64,000 nucleotides of DNA from NCBI GenBank assembly GCA_036785705.1, contig JAWUZG010000005.1, positions 3,533,501 to 3,597,500 of the forward strand, written 5' to 3'. The stretch is from Acanthornis magna (taxonomy: Eukaryota > Chordata > Aves > Passeriformes > Acanthizidae). Position numbers and translations under genes: made by a program. Of this stretch, positions 1-12,400 are shown piece by piece. How positions within the stretch are numbered: the stretch's first letter is position 1; each line of letters starts with the position of its first letter. The notes beneath the pieces were generated by a model. It saw only the letters and a list, made by a program, of their open reading frames with translations. It ran no database searches and was not told the DNA's origin.

Positions 1-658
1 ACGAAAAACATTCATATTACGCTTCAAATACCAAATTCAACTGGTTTTCACGTTGCACTATTTAAAAAGTACCAAGGAAAATTTTCTTCACCCTCTTCAA
101 TTCTCTTCCCCCCCCCCAGAAAAAAGGTTTCTACACTGCTTGTTACATTTAACACAGGAGTTCAGCCTCTGGGATAAAAGTTGGAGCAAGTACTGCATGA
201 GAAAACTGGGAGCTATAATGTAAGAGCTTTGTAAAACCATCCGTAAAGTTTATAAACACGACATAAATTTTAATACATGTGTGACGATATGTGCAACACA
301 CTCATGCAAAAAAACACCTTTGAAGTTCACTGGGGGCAGCTTGACTCTGATTTCGCCAAGTTTTACAAAGTCACATTTTCTTGTATGGAATGACTTTAAA
401 AATGGGATGGTGAGATATGGCAGTGGATGTAGAATGACCTGACCCATGGAAATAGATTCCAGGCGCAGGTAATCAAATATGGTGATGGACTAGCCTCTCC
501 AGCTCTCGCAGGCCACTATTTCCATGGCAAACGCCTCGGTGGGCAGGGATGCAACTCCTAGGAACAAACAACCAAAAGAAACTGGCAACAAAAAATGCTT
601 CCTGGGAACCCCTGCAGGGAAGTACAAATGGCACAGCTAACAATTCAGTCACCCTACA
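1..658. other. Unique non-coding DNA, no gene seen
   Basis: This is AT-rich sequence with a run of ten C at 108-117. Short open frames exist on both strands (for example 250-447 minus and 595-813 plus) but overlap one another and show no motif. No repeat family is recognisable until about 660. Confidence 0.6.
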
Positions 659-660
659 AG

Positions 661-700
661 CATTTAGGCTGGAAAAGACCTTTGAGATCACGGAGTAAAA
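661..700 (-). mobile_element. CR1 LINE 3'-tail fragment (short, antisense)
   Basis: The plus strand reads ATTTAGGCTGGAAAAGACCT followed by TTTGAGATCA. This is the reverse complement of the last part of avian CR1 elements, normally written as TGATCTTAAAGGTCTTTTCCAACCTAAAT. Only about 40 bases are recognisable and the terminal ATTCTATGATTCT octamers are missing. The call rests on remembered CR1 consensus and could be a chance match, hence moderate confidence. Confidence 0.55.
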
Positions 701-2746
701 CAGCCACTAGCGAGTTTATCGTGAGAATTGCCCAAATCCGAAAGAGCATCAGAAGAAACAAGCAGGAACTCGTGAAAACTCGTCAGACTCCGGCTATAAG
801 AGGATTGCAGTAACCTTTTTATACTTCAGTGAGGATTTTACTGTCACTTCATTCAGAGTCAGTGAACACTCTCAGGATACACATTACAGCACTATCTGCT
901 GAAGTGTTAGCATTGCTTTAAAAGCATAAATGGCAGGGATTTGCTGGTTTTCAGCAAGTATCACCATGGTGAAACTCTGTCGAGGAATCACACTAACACA
1001 GGCAGGGCTGGCATAATGTTTTACCTTGTGCTATCACCGGCAGCCTGTGGTTAGGTCAGGATCACACGGAATTGCTGTGAGGAGGTCAGAGTGGCACATC
1101 TTGCAATACTAATTCAACATCCCCCGCCAACGGGCAGGGAACAGGGCTGGAGCTCGGCAGCAGTACAGCACGAGCTGCATTGGCCGGGAGAACAACACAC
1201 AACGAGCCTGCATGCAAATACTGGAGCAGGGGAATGGATTTCGACCCCTTGAACGAGCCAGTCTTCGCTCCAGTGAGTTGCAAGGAGTCCAAGTGGGAGA
1301 GCTGAACTCCATAAATTGCCCTTCACTAAACCCCTCAATCTAAATTTGGCAGATGATCTGACCTGGTCAATACCCTGACAGCACATGGTATTTGCTATCT
1401 ATTTCTAGAAAATATACATCTTTGCAGAGCCTATTTAGAAGGGAGAGAGCCCATCCATTTCTGTCATGCAGAGAAAATGTTCTCAAATAAAAAGGAGCAA
1501 TGAGACTTTCCTTCTTGCTGCTTTGAAACTGGGCTCTTTCACCTTACTGATTTGATTGCCTATAATTTCATGTTTCCAAGATTTATAAATGTGCTGCAAA
1601 TGGAGGAAAACATTGCTACAAACACAGAGCTGTGCAGCACACTTCTAAACCCGGATCAGGCTTGCACTGATTCCCTTAATTCCACCTCCACACGTCATCA
1701 GTGGCAAACGCTTCTCAAATGCTTCAGAGGAGAAATCACACAGTGGGCGATTATGGTTCTCAGGGCAAGTTTCTTTTCAACTTTTACAAGTCATAGATTT
1801 TAACTAAGCACTAATTCTCCGAGGATGCTGCCAATATTGCTGCACATAGCTCTTTTCCCTTCACTCCAGACCCTTTTCCAAAGCTCCTTTGAAGGTATCT
1901 TTTAAGTCTCCCAAACACACCCCCTTTCCCCAGACGTGTCCCACCCTCATTACCTGTGCAAACCTCACTGAAGTCAGGAGGCTCCTCGTGTGCAAAGGAC
2001 TTTGCTGTGCTTTAAGAGCAAATTAAAGTGAAGAGCTGAAGATTTTAAGCCTTGCATTTTTTGCAGATACTGTTTTAAGAACCTAAATGTCCTTATTATG
2101 ATTCAATGAGCTTTAAATTACTGTTAGCTGAAAAAAAAATCTGCCTATCTCTGGGCAATATACTATTCTTGTAATTAGGAGAGGAAAAAAATACACATTC
2201 CGACAACACAACAAAGCCACATTTTTTAACCATCCCCTAATTCAACGAGCACCCTGCATCTTACACCTCATGTGACAGTTATGAAAACTACACTCTTTGA
2301 CTGAGTTGCAGAATTAATTCCCACCTGAAACCTGCAGGATGGGCCAGTGCATAAATTAAGTACTCTTGACTAAAATTACATGTATTTTTATATTATTAAC
2401 TCCAGCATTGCAGGATGAAATGTGATTTTTTTCCTGCTAAACATTTCCCTAACATTTGCTCTCCATCTTATTTTTTTAATTACACTACAAGATGTAAAAG
2501 ATACCCTGCACCAAAAATCTAATCCAATTTTTATCAGTGTGGCTTCAAGCCACTGAAGTCACTACTAAAAAACAGCGAAAGAAAAGGCAGAATTTAATCT
2601 CACCTCCATTTTACTTTTCCAGCTTTCTATCTGGAATGGAGAATAAACCAAAAATTGTCACCTCCCTCCCTTCTAAAAAGCCCCGCACAGCTGCTGGATT
2701 ATTTCTCTCCACCACAGCTCGGTATTAAAGCGAAGCTTAAGGGTAA
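701..2746. other. Unique non-coding DNA, no gene seen
   Basis: No repeat, RNA gene or coding exon is recognisable. A slightly GC-richer part lies around 1100-1320, where three minus-strand open frames overlap in different phases. That pattern follows from low stop density, not from coding constraint. The remainder is AT-rich, with short A and T runs (for example near 2130 and 2190). Confidence 0.55.
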
Positions 2747-2759
2747 GGGGGGGGGGGGG
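2747..2759. repeat. Mononucleotide run of 13 G
   Basis: Thirteen consecutive G follow GGGTAA and precede TTTC. Such a run is prone to length polymorphism and to sequencing or assembly error, so the exact length should not be trusted. With the GGG at 2741-2743 it could form a G-quadruplex on the plus strand. Confidence 0.9.
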
Positions 2760-5250
2760 TTTCTATCTTTTATCATCAGGGTTTAATAAGCATGAAAGTT
2801 CAGAAGGCAAGAAGAAAGAGATATTTAATTGTTTTCATCCCAGAGGATATTCTGGTGCAAGGAAGTTGCCGATTCCTGCAGATAATACCATAACTATACA
2901 TCTTCATACACACATTTCAATCCTTCCCTTCTTTCCAACCTAATTAAGAGGCAGGTTGTGTAACTTTTGAAATAAAACATATTGACTTTTGTTTTCCCCA
3001 TCCCTATTTTGACATGGAGTGATTTGCCAAGGCAGAAAGTCCAAGCGCAACAGGCGCACGTATCACAAACTTCCCCATAATGGGCACGCACTCACCCATT
3101 GGATCAACATCTTTCCATTTATTAGCATGACAAAGGACACAATTATTTTGGATATGCCTGAATGCAATTTTCATTAACTTTGCAATGATTTATTAACAAA
3201 AGTGTCAGGAATGTAATAAAAGCAGCAGGACTCCTCAAAATGCCAAAATAAAATTTTTTTTTAAAAAAAGGGGGAAAAAAGAATACAGCAGAATTTCCAA
3301 ACATGCCTTGCAGCATCAGGTCAATAAGGTTGCTTGATTCTATCAAAAGCATCACCATGGTGAGTGAACTCTGCAATTAACAAAGAGTAAGCACAAAAAA
3401 TGCTAATATCTCATTTGAATGTAATTATGCACAGATTACTGTTCACTGGAACAAGAAAAGGGATTTTAATTGCCACCCAAAGTTACGTGCAAGCCCAGGA
3501 TTCGAGTTAACTTTTTTTGTTCAGGAGAGTTCATACAAAACTAAAACTGAAGAATTCACAAATTCTTGTATTCAGTGACTTTGTGAAAGGACTGCATTGA
3601 CTTCTACCAAGTGTGCAACTTCCTGAGTCCTTTTGTAACATCCCTCCATGTATGTTGGCAAGGTTAGTTTGTAATAAGTTTCCCCATCGTTTGCATTTTA
3701 ATACTATTTGATCTCATTTACATGTTTAAATTTGTTCCTGTAATAAAATTCATTAGTATGTTTATCATAACCACATAATGAATATAGCCCTTATGTAAAA
3801 TAAAAAATTGAAAGTACATTAGAGACATTACAAGCTGTTTGAAATTACTGTGCTTTGCATATTATACCTTATTAATTAAATTATAAATTATTTATTTATG
3901 TATGTCTTTAATCAGGGGCAAGCACTAGAACAATATTATATTAGTATAAGAACACAATACAACTCCAAGCTAATGCACACCCAGACCAGTTTTCCATCCA
4001 TAGGATTCCTTTTGCCACAGGATGGCAAATGCCATTCCCTGCTGTGCATCAGGGGACACAAACCAGCTACTTAAAGGGCAGTGAGGGGAAAATGTTTCTT
4101 GTGCAAGAGAAAACTTCACTTGTTAAGATAATATCTCCTTTGCATTTCCTCCTTCTGAGCATAATTAAATCAGATATGCAGATGGAACGGGAGAATAAGT
4201 CATTATTCAGGCTAATGCTACATTATATAGAGTCACTGATTTAAAAAAATTAATACATGGGAAAAAAAATCTTTCAGTGTTTTGAAGGGGTTTCTAAAGT
4301 TCAGCAGACAAAATTTAGCATTTTATAATCATGGAGAATGTTAGGAAAATACCACAAGAGTGCCAAGACAGTTGTTTGACTTCATCTTCTTTTTAAATAA
4401 AATGTTAGGAAGAAAAATTAATCCACTGATGTGCAACATTATTACTTTAAGAAAAATAGAGTCTATAAAAAAGAATTAATATTTGGAAGAAAACGATCAT
4501 GTATTAAAAACAAAATCCAGAAGATTACAGAAAAATTAGACTTGTATGTTTAAAGGTCAGTGGAACCTGTGAAAAATACTAAGGTGTGAAAAAAGTAAAA
4601 GAAATTAAAACAAGATGTCAAGAATAAAATGACCAAATGCATAACTGAGATGGAAGATAGGTTTAAAACTTGTTCCTATTCTGATATTGAGGACTGTGGT
4701 TCAGTTTCAGTTTCAATCCCACAGGGAATGCTGAGCAGCTCACATTGTGTCCTGTGCAAAGGGCTGAAGAATGTGCACCTTTGCTGTGGGCTCTTTCTGT
4801 GTCAGTCTGAATCCTAAAGAGCAGCTGGCAGCAGGAGAAAAGAGCCTTAACACTGGGTATGTGCACAACACTCACTGACACAGCAGATCAGAGCAGCTGC
4901 AAAAGCTGGGATTTTCAAAAAATGGTGAAATTCTGAATGAAAATGTGAACAGTGATCTTCATTCTGTAGCTGCAAGAAGTGGTGCTTCATAAAAGGGTGA
5001 CGCTCAGGAAAAAAAAGCCACAAAGTTACTTTCCTCCACCAACAAGAAGAGGAATATTGCCCTTGTGGCTGATGCCTCATGCTTCCACACTAAAAAACTG
5101 CCTGAAAAGTTTCCAGGAGGCCTCAGGAAAAGCATGGATCCCTTTCCCTACATTCTGTATTCCCTCAGGAGACACTTTTCTCCACAGATCACTATCTCAA
5201 ATCATGTTCTGTATCTCCAGCATCTTACCAGGAAATAGATTTTAATGAAA
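2760..5250. other. AT-rich unique DNA, possible conserved non-coding parts
   Basis: No gene is supported. The part at about 3640-3900 is very AT-rich, with TTAATTAA/TAATTA cores. The part at 4020-4240 mixes TAAT cores, ATGCAGAT-like POU half-sites and few low-complexity runs. Both have the texture of conserved non-coding DNA, but this is a visual impression. Short open frames such as 4029-4244 carry no motif. Confidence 0.35.
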
Positions 5251-5430
5251 AATAGAATTATAGAGGGTTAGGAAAGAGCTTAAGATCAAGCCCACCTGTT
5301 AAACCCACACTGCCAAGGCCATCCCTAACCCACATCCCTGAGCTCCGCATCTTTTAAATCCCTCAGGGATGGGGACTCCACCACTGCCCCGGGCAGTGCG
5401 TCCAGGACACCAAATCACCACACTCCCCAA
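5251..5430 (-). mobile_element. CR1 LINE 3' end, truncated, antisense
   Basis: Read on the plus strand, it starts with the reverse complement of a CR1 tail (AATAGAATTATAGAGGGTTA) and GGAAAGAGCTTAAGATCA. It runs on through CATCTTTTAAATCCCTCAGG and GATGGGGACTCCACCACTGC. This order matches the 3' untranslated part of avian CR1 read antisense. CR1 is a chicken-repeat-1 non-LTR retrotransposon, and its copies are usually cut short at the 5' end. The match fades around 5430 near ACCAAATCACCACACTCC. No coding part is kept. Confidence 0.85.
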
Positions 5431-5600
5431 AAACCCAACCAAATAAAAACCCCAAAACACCAAGGCTGCCTGCAGTGAGGCTGTGGCCATATCACCATTC
5501 CCCACAGAGAAGCACACCCACATTCCTGGTAAACACAAAGGAGCTAGGGAAATGAGTTCCTATTCGAGGGGCCTGGAAGCATTGCACTTGGCAATGCGAA

Positions 5601-5657
5601 TGGTTGGACTCGGTCTCCAAGGTCCCTTCCAACCCAAATGATCCTATGATTCTATTA
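5601..5657 (+). mobile_element. CR1 LINE 3' tail, sense
   Basis: The sequence TGGTTGGACTCGGTCTCCAA, GGTCCCTTCCAACCCAAATG and ATCCTATGATTCTATTA is a textbook CR1 3' terminus, with two degenerate copies of the terminal octamer. It faces the opposite way to the fragment at 5251-5430 and is therefore a separate insertion. A small inverted repeat (GCATTGC 5579-5585, GCAATGC 5591-5597) sits just upstream and may or may not belong to the element. Confidence 0.88.
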
Positions 5658-7093
5658 TTTGAGCAAAGGATAATTGCCATGGATTTGGATGTCCGTGAGC
5701 TGCTCTTGGACAGCAGCAGGATTTGGCTGATCAGTCGGTGCAATCTCCGGCGCCTAAGGCATGGCCAGTTCCAAGATTTCAGCCCTTCCACCAAGTCCAG
5801 AACATTCTGAGGCTACCAATTATCCCAGAGGACACAGGGAGAAAGAGCCAAATGAGTGGGCTGCTGGCTGAGCATCCTGCTCCCTCCCTTCCGTGGCTTT
5901 CCTTGTCTCCATGGCCATTCCCCCTCTCCTTTCTTCCACAGGTAGGCTCCTATCAAGAAGCTGCTTTAGATCACTGGAACAGAAATGTAACATGTACAGT
6001 ACAGCTACTTCTGTGGCTGGACTGTGGCATTGAGCCCCAAGAAATGACCGGAAAGCAGTGCCGAGCTGGGCACAGGCTTTTCCACCCTGCTTTGAGAGAA
6101 CGGTAACTCAAATAGTGAGGAACAAGAGAGGAAACCTTCCACGTGTCCATGTGAAGGGCGGAAGGGACACCTCAGCTGCACTTTTGCCCAAGAGGCTTCA
6201 TTAAACACCAGCCTCCATGGATTAAGACAGTGGCAAATTCAAGGATTTGGAGTTATCAGAATAAATGAATTTATCACCTCTTCTCAGTATTACTGGGAAT
6301 TCAGAGTTCAGCAGAAGGTCTATGCAAGAATGCAAGGCACTTCAAACACTTGCTGAAAGTTGCTGAAAATCTTAATAGATTAGAACGTTCATTGGTTTGG
6401 GGATTTTTTGGAAAAAGGAGGTGGGGGAAAAATATTTTGAAGACTATATCATTATAGATCAGGCAACTGGTGCAATATTTTGGAAAAGCCATCATTTAAA
6501 ATGAAAATTCAAACAAAAATCCATAAAGATGTCAGAATTGGACACAGCTTAGGATGGACAGAACACCAGCAGATTTTTGCAAGCACCAGGCAGGGTGCTG
6601 GTGCCCACTGCAAGCTTGACACTGCAATTTAATTCTGACTTTTGCAAGGACGTTCAACAAGAGATTTTCTTTTCTTTCCACTGAGTATTGGCTTCGTCTC
6701 ACAAAGTTAAAGCAGCGTTCTCATTGTCTTTATCTGATACAGGGTTCCCCTAAACAAGCCATTTCAACTCTCTGACCTGCTTTCCTCCCCCTTCTGCTCC
6801 AGCAGACATTATAAAATTAATTTTAAAATATGATTCCTCTAGACTTCAGATAAGAGCTTATTAATACCTTAAGCTATGTCAGGATTAAAAAGGAAAAAGA
6901 TAGATAAGCATTGATAAAATTGCTCTATTTCAATCAGGAAAAACATGGTTCAAGTAAGAAAATCTACTCATTAATTATCCTGGAGATGATGAAGAAGGGG
7001 GAATACATCTGGAAAAAATTATTTGCATAGTTCAAAAAGAATACAAATATAAAATGGACCAAACTTATGACTTTTACTGAAAAATGACAGTGC
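5658..7093. other. Unique non-coding DNA, no gene seen
   Basis: A small cluster of CpG dinucleotides lies at about 5690-5770 (TCCGTGAG, GTCGGTGC, CTCCGGCGCC), just downstream of the CR1 tail. Open frames cross it on both strands without a recognisable domain. From 6300 on the sequence is AT-rich, with no repeat family I can name. A perfect POU octamer ATTTGCAT lies at 7021-7028. Confidence 0.5.
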
Positions 7094-7117
7094 AAAAAAA
7101 TAAAAAAAAAAAAAAAA
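7094..7117. repeat. A-rich run
   Basis: This is a run of A interrupted by a single T. No target-site duplication or retrocopy is evident immediately upstream, so it is best treated as a simple repeat and not as the tail of a retroposed transcript. Confidence 0.8.
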
Positions 7118-9887
7118 GTGAAATGTTTTAGGTATTAAAATGAAAGGGAAAAAAAGACAACCACCAAACCCAAAACATTTGTTCTAATTACCCTCCTTTA
7201 GGCAGCAAAGCAACTATTTAAACTATCCTTACCTAAGTATTCTATCAACTGAAGGAACAGCACCATTTTCTTGCAATATGTGTGGTAAAATATAGAGAAT
7301 TTTTTTCTTCAAGAGGCAAACTCATGGCCAAAGTAAAAGAGTGATTTCCATTCCCAACCAATTTAAATTCCTTAACAAACAATTTAAATGCATTAGGTAT
7401 TTTCTGGAAATTTACACCTTAAAAGAAATCAGAAAAAGACATCTAAAATACTAAATTATCCTAAATTCTGCGTCTCTTCTAACACTAAACATGATCTTTA
7501 TCCAAAAACTGCCTGTGATGATACAGGTAAATCCCCTGAAATGCTGCTGTAATATCCACACACTCTTCCCACCATGCCCAAAGCGCTGTCATTTTGGGAA
7601 GCTCAGGGTTCCACGATGTCCCAGCAGGCCTTACACCAACTGGTATAACCTACAGTCAGCAATTCCCAGAGTACTCCAGAGGTGCTTCAGCACTCTTGGC
7701 TGCTGCAGAGGACCCAGGGAGATACACAGAGATTCAGGGCTTGCCCCTCTGCTAACACCTGTGCTCAGGTGTGCATTTCTGTGCTAAGAGGAACGGCTAA
7801 CTTCCCAAAGTGAGTGCTCATGCTGTCAAATTCCGAATCCAGGATACTTGCATGTTTTGTCCAGTAGAAACATTAAGGGAATCATTACTCATTTTCCTAA
7901 GATTAAATTCTCATCAGTAAAACTGCATTATAAGCTTCTTTAAAGTGAATTACTGCTCCCTTTAGCTGTAATTGGCAGGGAGTATTGAGTTCCAGGCGTC
8001 CTGGTTTTGTGGGGTTTGGTTGTTCTCTAAGAGCTTAGAAGATTTCAGCTCATGGGATGAATGTTTAGGGAACTTATAACTGTGATGGCAAACAGGGAGT
8101 TTTGACAAAAAACATTCCTCACTTTTAACCATCACGGGAGGTAATTGTGTCTGCTGTTATAAATCCTTTACTGTACTGAGTAATAAGAATCTATTCAACT
8201 GTCCTTAAAGTATTCATTTTAGTGCCATGATCACAAGACTGTTATTACCTTAATAAAATTCATTTGGTTTACAAGTTAAAATATCTATGGTTTGAATATT
8301 GAAATAATCCAATTTGATTTGGGTAACAACGCAAAAACTACTTACATAACAATTGCGAACCATTTTCTAATGGACTTAAATTATGTGTTTGTAAAGGACA
8401 CTGACAGATAATATATTTAATTTTCCTGGGAGCAAACTAGAGATCTTTAAAGAAGGAATGTCTAAGCTAAAGCAGATTTAGATATTTCAACATGTCTTTA
8501 AATTGTTGGTCCAAAACAAAGGCATTATCCAGGTCCCCTCTACTTTTGGTGACACGGAGGTAATAAGAACAAAGAACAAAGCCCAGCTTTCTCTACCGGC
8601 TTTGAAAATAAAGTACAACAAATATGTCTTAGACAACAAGGATCATTAGTGTGCATTTATCCATTTAGATGAGAAAGTGTTATCCAGGTAATTAATGATA
8701 AGAAGCAGCTGGATACCACCCAATGGGCAGCTAGTTGAATAAGCCCCTTGTACAAAGTTTGAACAGTTACAGATATTAACGAGCCCAACAATCATTAAAA
8801 AATATCCTTTCCATGACAGAAGAGAGGGGGCCTGAATGTCAGCAGAGCCAGCTCATATCATGCTGCACAAACTGCTCTCCAGGGCCAGGAGACTCCACAC
8901 TAAACTGTGGACAAAGCACTCTGCAGGATCAGAAGGAATATTACTTTCTGATCTTAGAGACCTCGTGCTTGGCTCAGTCTGCAGCAACACATGTTCTGAA
9001 CATACTGAGCACGCTGTCAACGCTTGAAAAATTAGTAATAATTGTGGGAATCTTTGCAGGACTTTTTCCTATGCCACAGAAGCGAGTTACTGCAATCTGC
9101 TCCTTCTAAATTCCTTAAAGAATAGTTCTTGTGCTCCTGGCAGGCAACCAATTGGACCCTGATTTTGGCAAAGCGTTGGGTCTTGAGTGTTACACATACA
9201 CACAGCTTGTGAGGATGCATTTCCTGATGAAGTTCCTCTTCTCTCAAATGTCTGAGGGCAGCAGCTAACCTTGGTTTATCTTCACTGATTTCAAGGAAAT
9301 TGAACTGAAGGGATGAATTTGGAGCAGAGTCAGAGCTGAGTGCCATGGAAGCACCGGGCAATTTATAAGGAACAAACTCTCCTCGCATTCTCGGTACCTT
9401 CCGCAGTGAGCAAAGGCCAAGTACTGAGAATTCTTCGACTTATTAGTGGAATCAAGATGAACAAGAAATGAACTGGATCCAAACCATAATATTCAGATAA
9501 ACAAAAAAGAGTTTACCTATCAGAAGCTTTATCACAAACCTAATCATCCTCATTTTACACTCCAATAAAACAATCTATGGCTGGCTTTGTTTTCCAAAGT
9601 TTTTTAAACCCAGAGGTGAATTTAAAATAATCACAGAGGCAGGCCCTTGCTTTAAAAGATGACACATCAATGCAAAGTAATAATGTAACACCGATTCAAT
9701 AATTGTCTGCATTTAGATAAAATATGGTTCTGTATTTCATCATTAGGTATTTCTGAGCCTAGTGACAAGAGAGAGATAAAGAGCCTCAAGACTCTCCACA
9801 ACCATAACCAGAAATGAAATTCTCAGGAAAACAATTACAATAAGATGTTCAGTGAAATGAAAATATAGGTCTTTCAGAACAAGTATC
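7118..9887. other. Unique AT-rich DNA with a conserved-looking stretch near 8640-8770
   Basis: No gene or repeat is recognised. The stretch 8640-8770 contains a TAATTAATGATAA cluster followed by a mixed-composition segment without low-complexity runs. That is typical of vertebrate conserved non-coding elements, though conservation itself cannot be seen from one sequence. Open frames at 8813-9109 (plus) and 9032-9388 (minus) are overlapping and featureless. Confidence 0.35.
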
Positions 9888-9951
9888 TGTGTGTGTGTGT
9901 TTTAAGAATCAACATACATACAAGTATGTGGGGTTTGTGTGTGTACACACA
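9888..9951. repeat. (TG)n/(CA)n microsatellite cluster
   Basis: TGTGTGTGTGTGT lies at 9888-9900. A second alternating purine-pyrimidine patch, TTTGTGTGTGTACACACA, follows at about 9934-9951 and is partly self-complementary. Between them lie ACATACATA-type repeats. Such tracts mutate by slippage and can adopt Z-form DNA. Nothing suggests a function. Confidence 0.85.
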
Positions 9952-11745
9952 TCCAGATTGTTTGCACACATACAGAGTGCTTAACACGTTTGCATGCCAC
10001 TTGTATTTAATCCACACATTAATGAATTTCTACACAGCTGTATGTATTTTCTGCCTGTTGTAAGTTAAGGGTTAATGATGTGGTTGGCTTGAAAAGAATA
10101 AGTTTTTAATTGAACACCAAAGTTAGTGGCTACTCTTAGGCTTGGTTTGTTTTCATCTTCATTGCACAATGGTTTTGAGAAGCCAACAGAAGCTACTGTA
10201 ATATTTTCTCTTGCGAAGTCTGTTTGCTAATCAGTAGTGGATCTAATCAAGGACCTAATAAGTGCATAATGGTACATTTGCTTCCCAAGAGAAACCACTG
10301 TTTCTCATCATACCAGAAAATACCCCCTCTCAAGGTGCAACCAGGATCCATGGACTCACTGCAACAGTCTAATAATTTAATTGCAAGCCCTTAGGCAGGG
10401 ATAACTTAAATTACAATTAGGAGCTCTAGCACTGCTGCTAACATCTGTGTGATGAACACTGCACTGATTAAAGGCTTTTAAAAGAGAACTCAGCACTTCA
10501 CACTCCAGAACAAGTCACTGCAGTAACTTTGAAGTCCTCTATCGGACTATTTTAATACTTGTGATGCACTCTGCCTAGTCCTTCCTGTGGGGATTCAAAG
10601 GCTCCAGGCTCAGTGTGGTGTCTGCCCTTTGAAGGCCCACAGGGCCGTGCTTACATTAGAAATACCTTTTATGCAGGTGTAGCACACACAACACAAAGTC
10701 ATTCCACAGCACCGGAAGAAAAGCACAGGACACAAACACTGCCGTGCCAGCACCTGCAAAAATGCAATGAGCTTTGGGAGAATGCAGAGCCCACAGAGCA
10801 GCAGGAATACAAGGCCTGTCCCTATCCTCTGCACCCAATCCCAATGGGATTCTTCCGTGTGCACCTCACCTACAGCACTGAGGACAAAGAGGCACCTGCT
10901 GGAGCAGCCTGAGCCTTCTGGGGGAGCTCACTCCAGTTTTACGCTCACATCCACGGGATGGCTCCACATAAGGCAGTTTTTCAAAACCCAGTGATTTTTC
11001 TGTTGGCCTGTAGGATTGCAGCCTGCAATATTGTCAATCACAGGAATAATAGCATAAAGGGAGAACGGGAGTATGTCCAGGCTGACCTAGACAGAAGTGT
11101 TCACGTATCTGTGAATGTTGTGACTGTGCAATCACCTCACCCGTACCACACCAGTGACCACAGTGGTCAAAGTCTGGTATTTTAGAGCAAGAAGACCCCA
11201 AAAACCCAATTTCCGATCTATTACACAGGTACAAAACTCCAAAAGCAATGAAGGTCCAAGCACCAAGAGGGCCATGAATTTATTCCAATCCTGCCCCCAA
11301 AGCCATGGTATCCAAACACAGTGTCCAAACCCAAAAGCAGTGACTCCCAATGGATGGCAGTATCATGAGCCACTCATTCCTCATGGCCTATTTTTAGGAA
11401 GCCCAGCTTTCCTGTTGGATTCCATCTTGGGAAGCCTTCTCTGCTGGGGAGGGCAGCAGGCCCAGGGAAACACAGGTATTGCACACATGAAGCAGAACAA
11501 CTGCAATACCTGAGTTTGATTTTGTGAAACGCTGCAGAACTCAGCAATGCATAAGGGTGACAGCTACACTGAGCCTGAAGTATGTGAACAAAAACAGTTT
11601 CCCTTTTCTGACAGGAAATTCCACTGTTTGAGACAACAAAACAGAAAGAGCAGCGGCCCTTAAGATACAGCCCGCACAAAATAAACTTTTTTTTTAAAAG
11701 AAGAAGAATCTTGGCATATGGTAACAAAAACTATATAATTCTCTT
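9952..11745. other. Unique non-coding DNA
   Basis: The part at 10160-10480 is AT-rich with several TAAT/ATTA cores, for example TAATAATTTAATTGCAAGC near 10370 and AATTACAATTAGGAGCTC near 10410. It looks like candidate regulatory DNA. The part at 10600-11520 is more GC-balanced and has several overlapping short frames on both strands (up to 119 codons). None shows domain features or splice-site pairs I would defend. Confidence 0.35.
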
Positions 11746-12400
11746 GATCTTTAATCTCTATGCCAATGTCTGTTTTACAGATTATGGCCTCAGCTACTGA
11801 CAAATCTGCTTAGTGAGTTTTTGGCTGACAAATCTGGCAACACAAATGCTGTCTGAAATACATTCAAAAGGCTAAACATTTTCATAATAGCTACTTTACA
11901 CAGCTTAGTAGGTTTCCCTTTAGGACACCAATTTGATTTTTTTAAAGTGACAGTGTTAATTTTTATGATTACACACAGAACTGAGATTTTTATTTAATAC
12001 AGTGGGTCTTCTAAAGCTTTTCAAGGGGATCAACCACTTTGCCAACAGACGGGTGTTACAGCAGGGGTGATTATAGTAATTTTTCATGTAATTGGGAGTC
12101 ACCATTTGGTTGCTATCTTTCACATGCTTGTTGCCTCATCATATAATCCTTCATAATGGGGGTTTGTTGTGCGTCACAAGAATGTGCCAAGCAGCCAGGA
12201 AATAATAAACAGAGGAACCCCCTGGCTCATGGGTAGCACGAGCATTTTAACATCTGCCCAGCTTCTTTCAACTGCAATAAATTTCAGCTGATAGCAGTGA
12301 CCCAATATGAAGGCATTTTGTTGTTGTTTTTAGGACAAAATCTTGAACATCACACTTCATTATCTCAGCTACAGTGGCACAATCTGTGAGGACACAACTT
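11746..12400. other. Candidate conserved non-coding block
   Basis: This stretch has few repeats and little low-complexity sequence. It contains multiple homeodomain-type and bZIP-like words (TGATTACA, GTGCGTCACAAG, ATGTAATTGGG, AATAATAAACAG) set in evenly mixed sequence. Such texture is common in vertebrate enhancers. The claim is inference only, and boundaries are approximate. Aligning it to chicken and a reptile would settle it. Confidence 0.3.

Noticed and set aside
3496..3512. GATTCGAG-like tRNA T-loop resemblance
   Set aside because: No matching acceptor stem, anticodon arm or A-box upstream on either strand.
5492..5794. 100-codon minus-strand frame
   Set aside because: It runs through the CR1 tail at 5601-5657 in antisense and has no coding signature.
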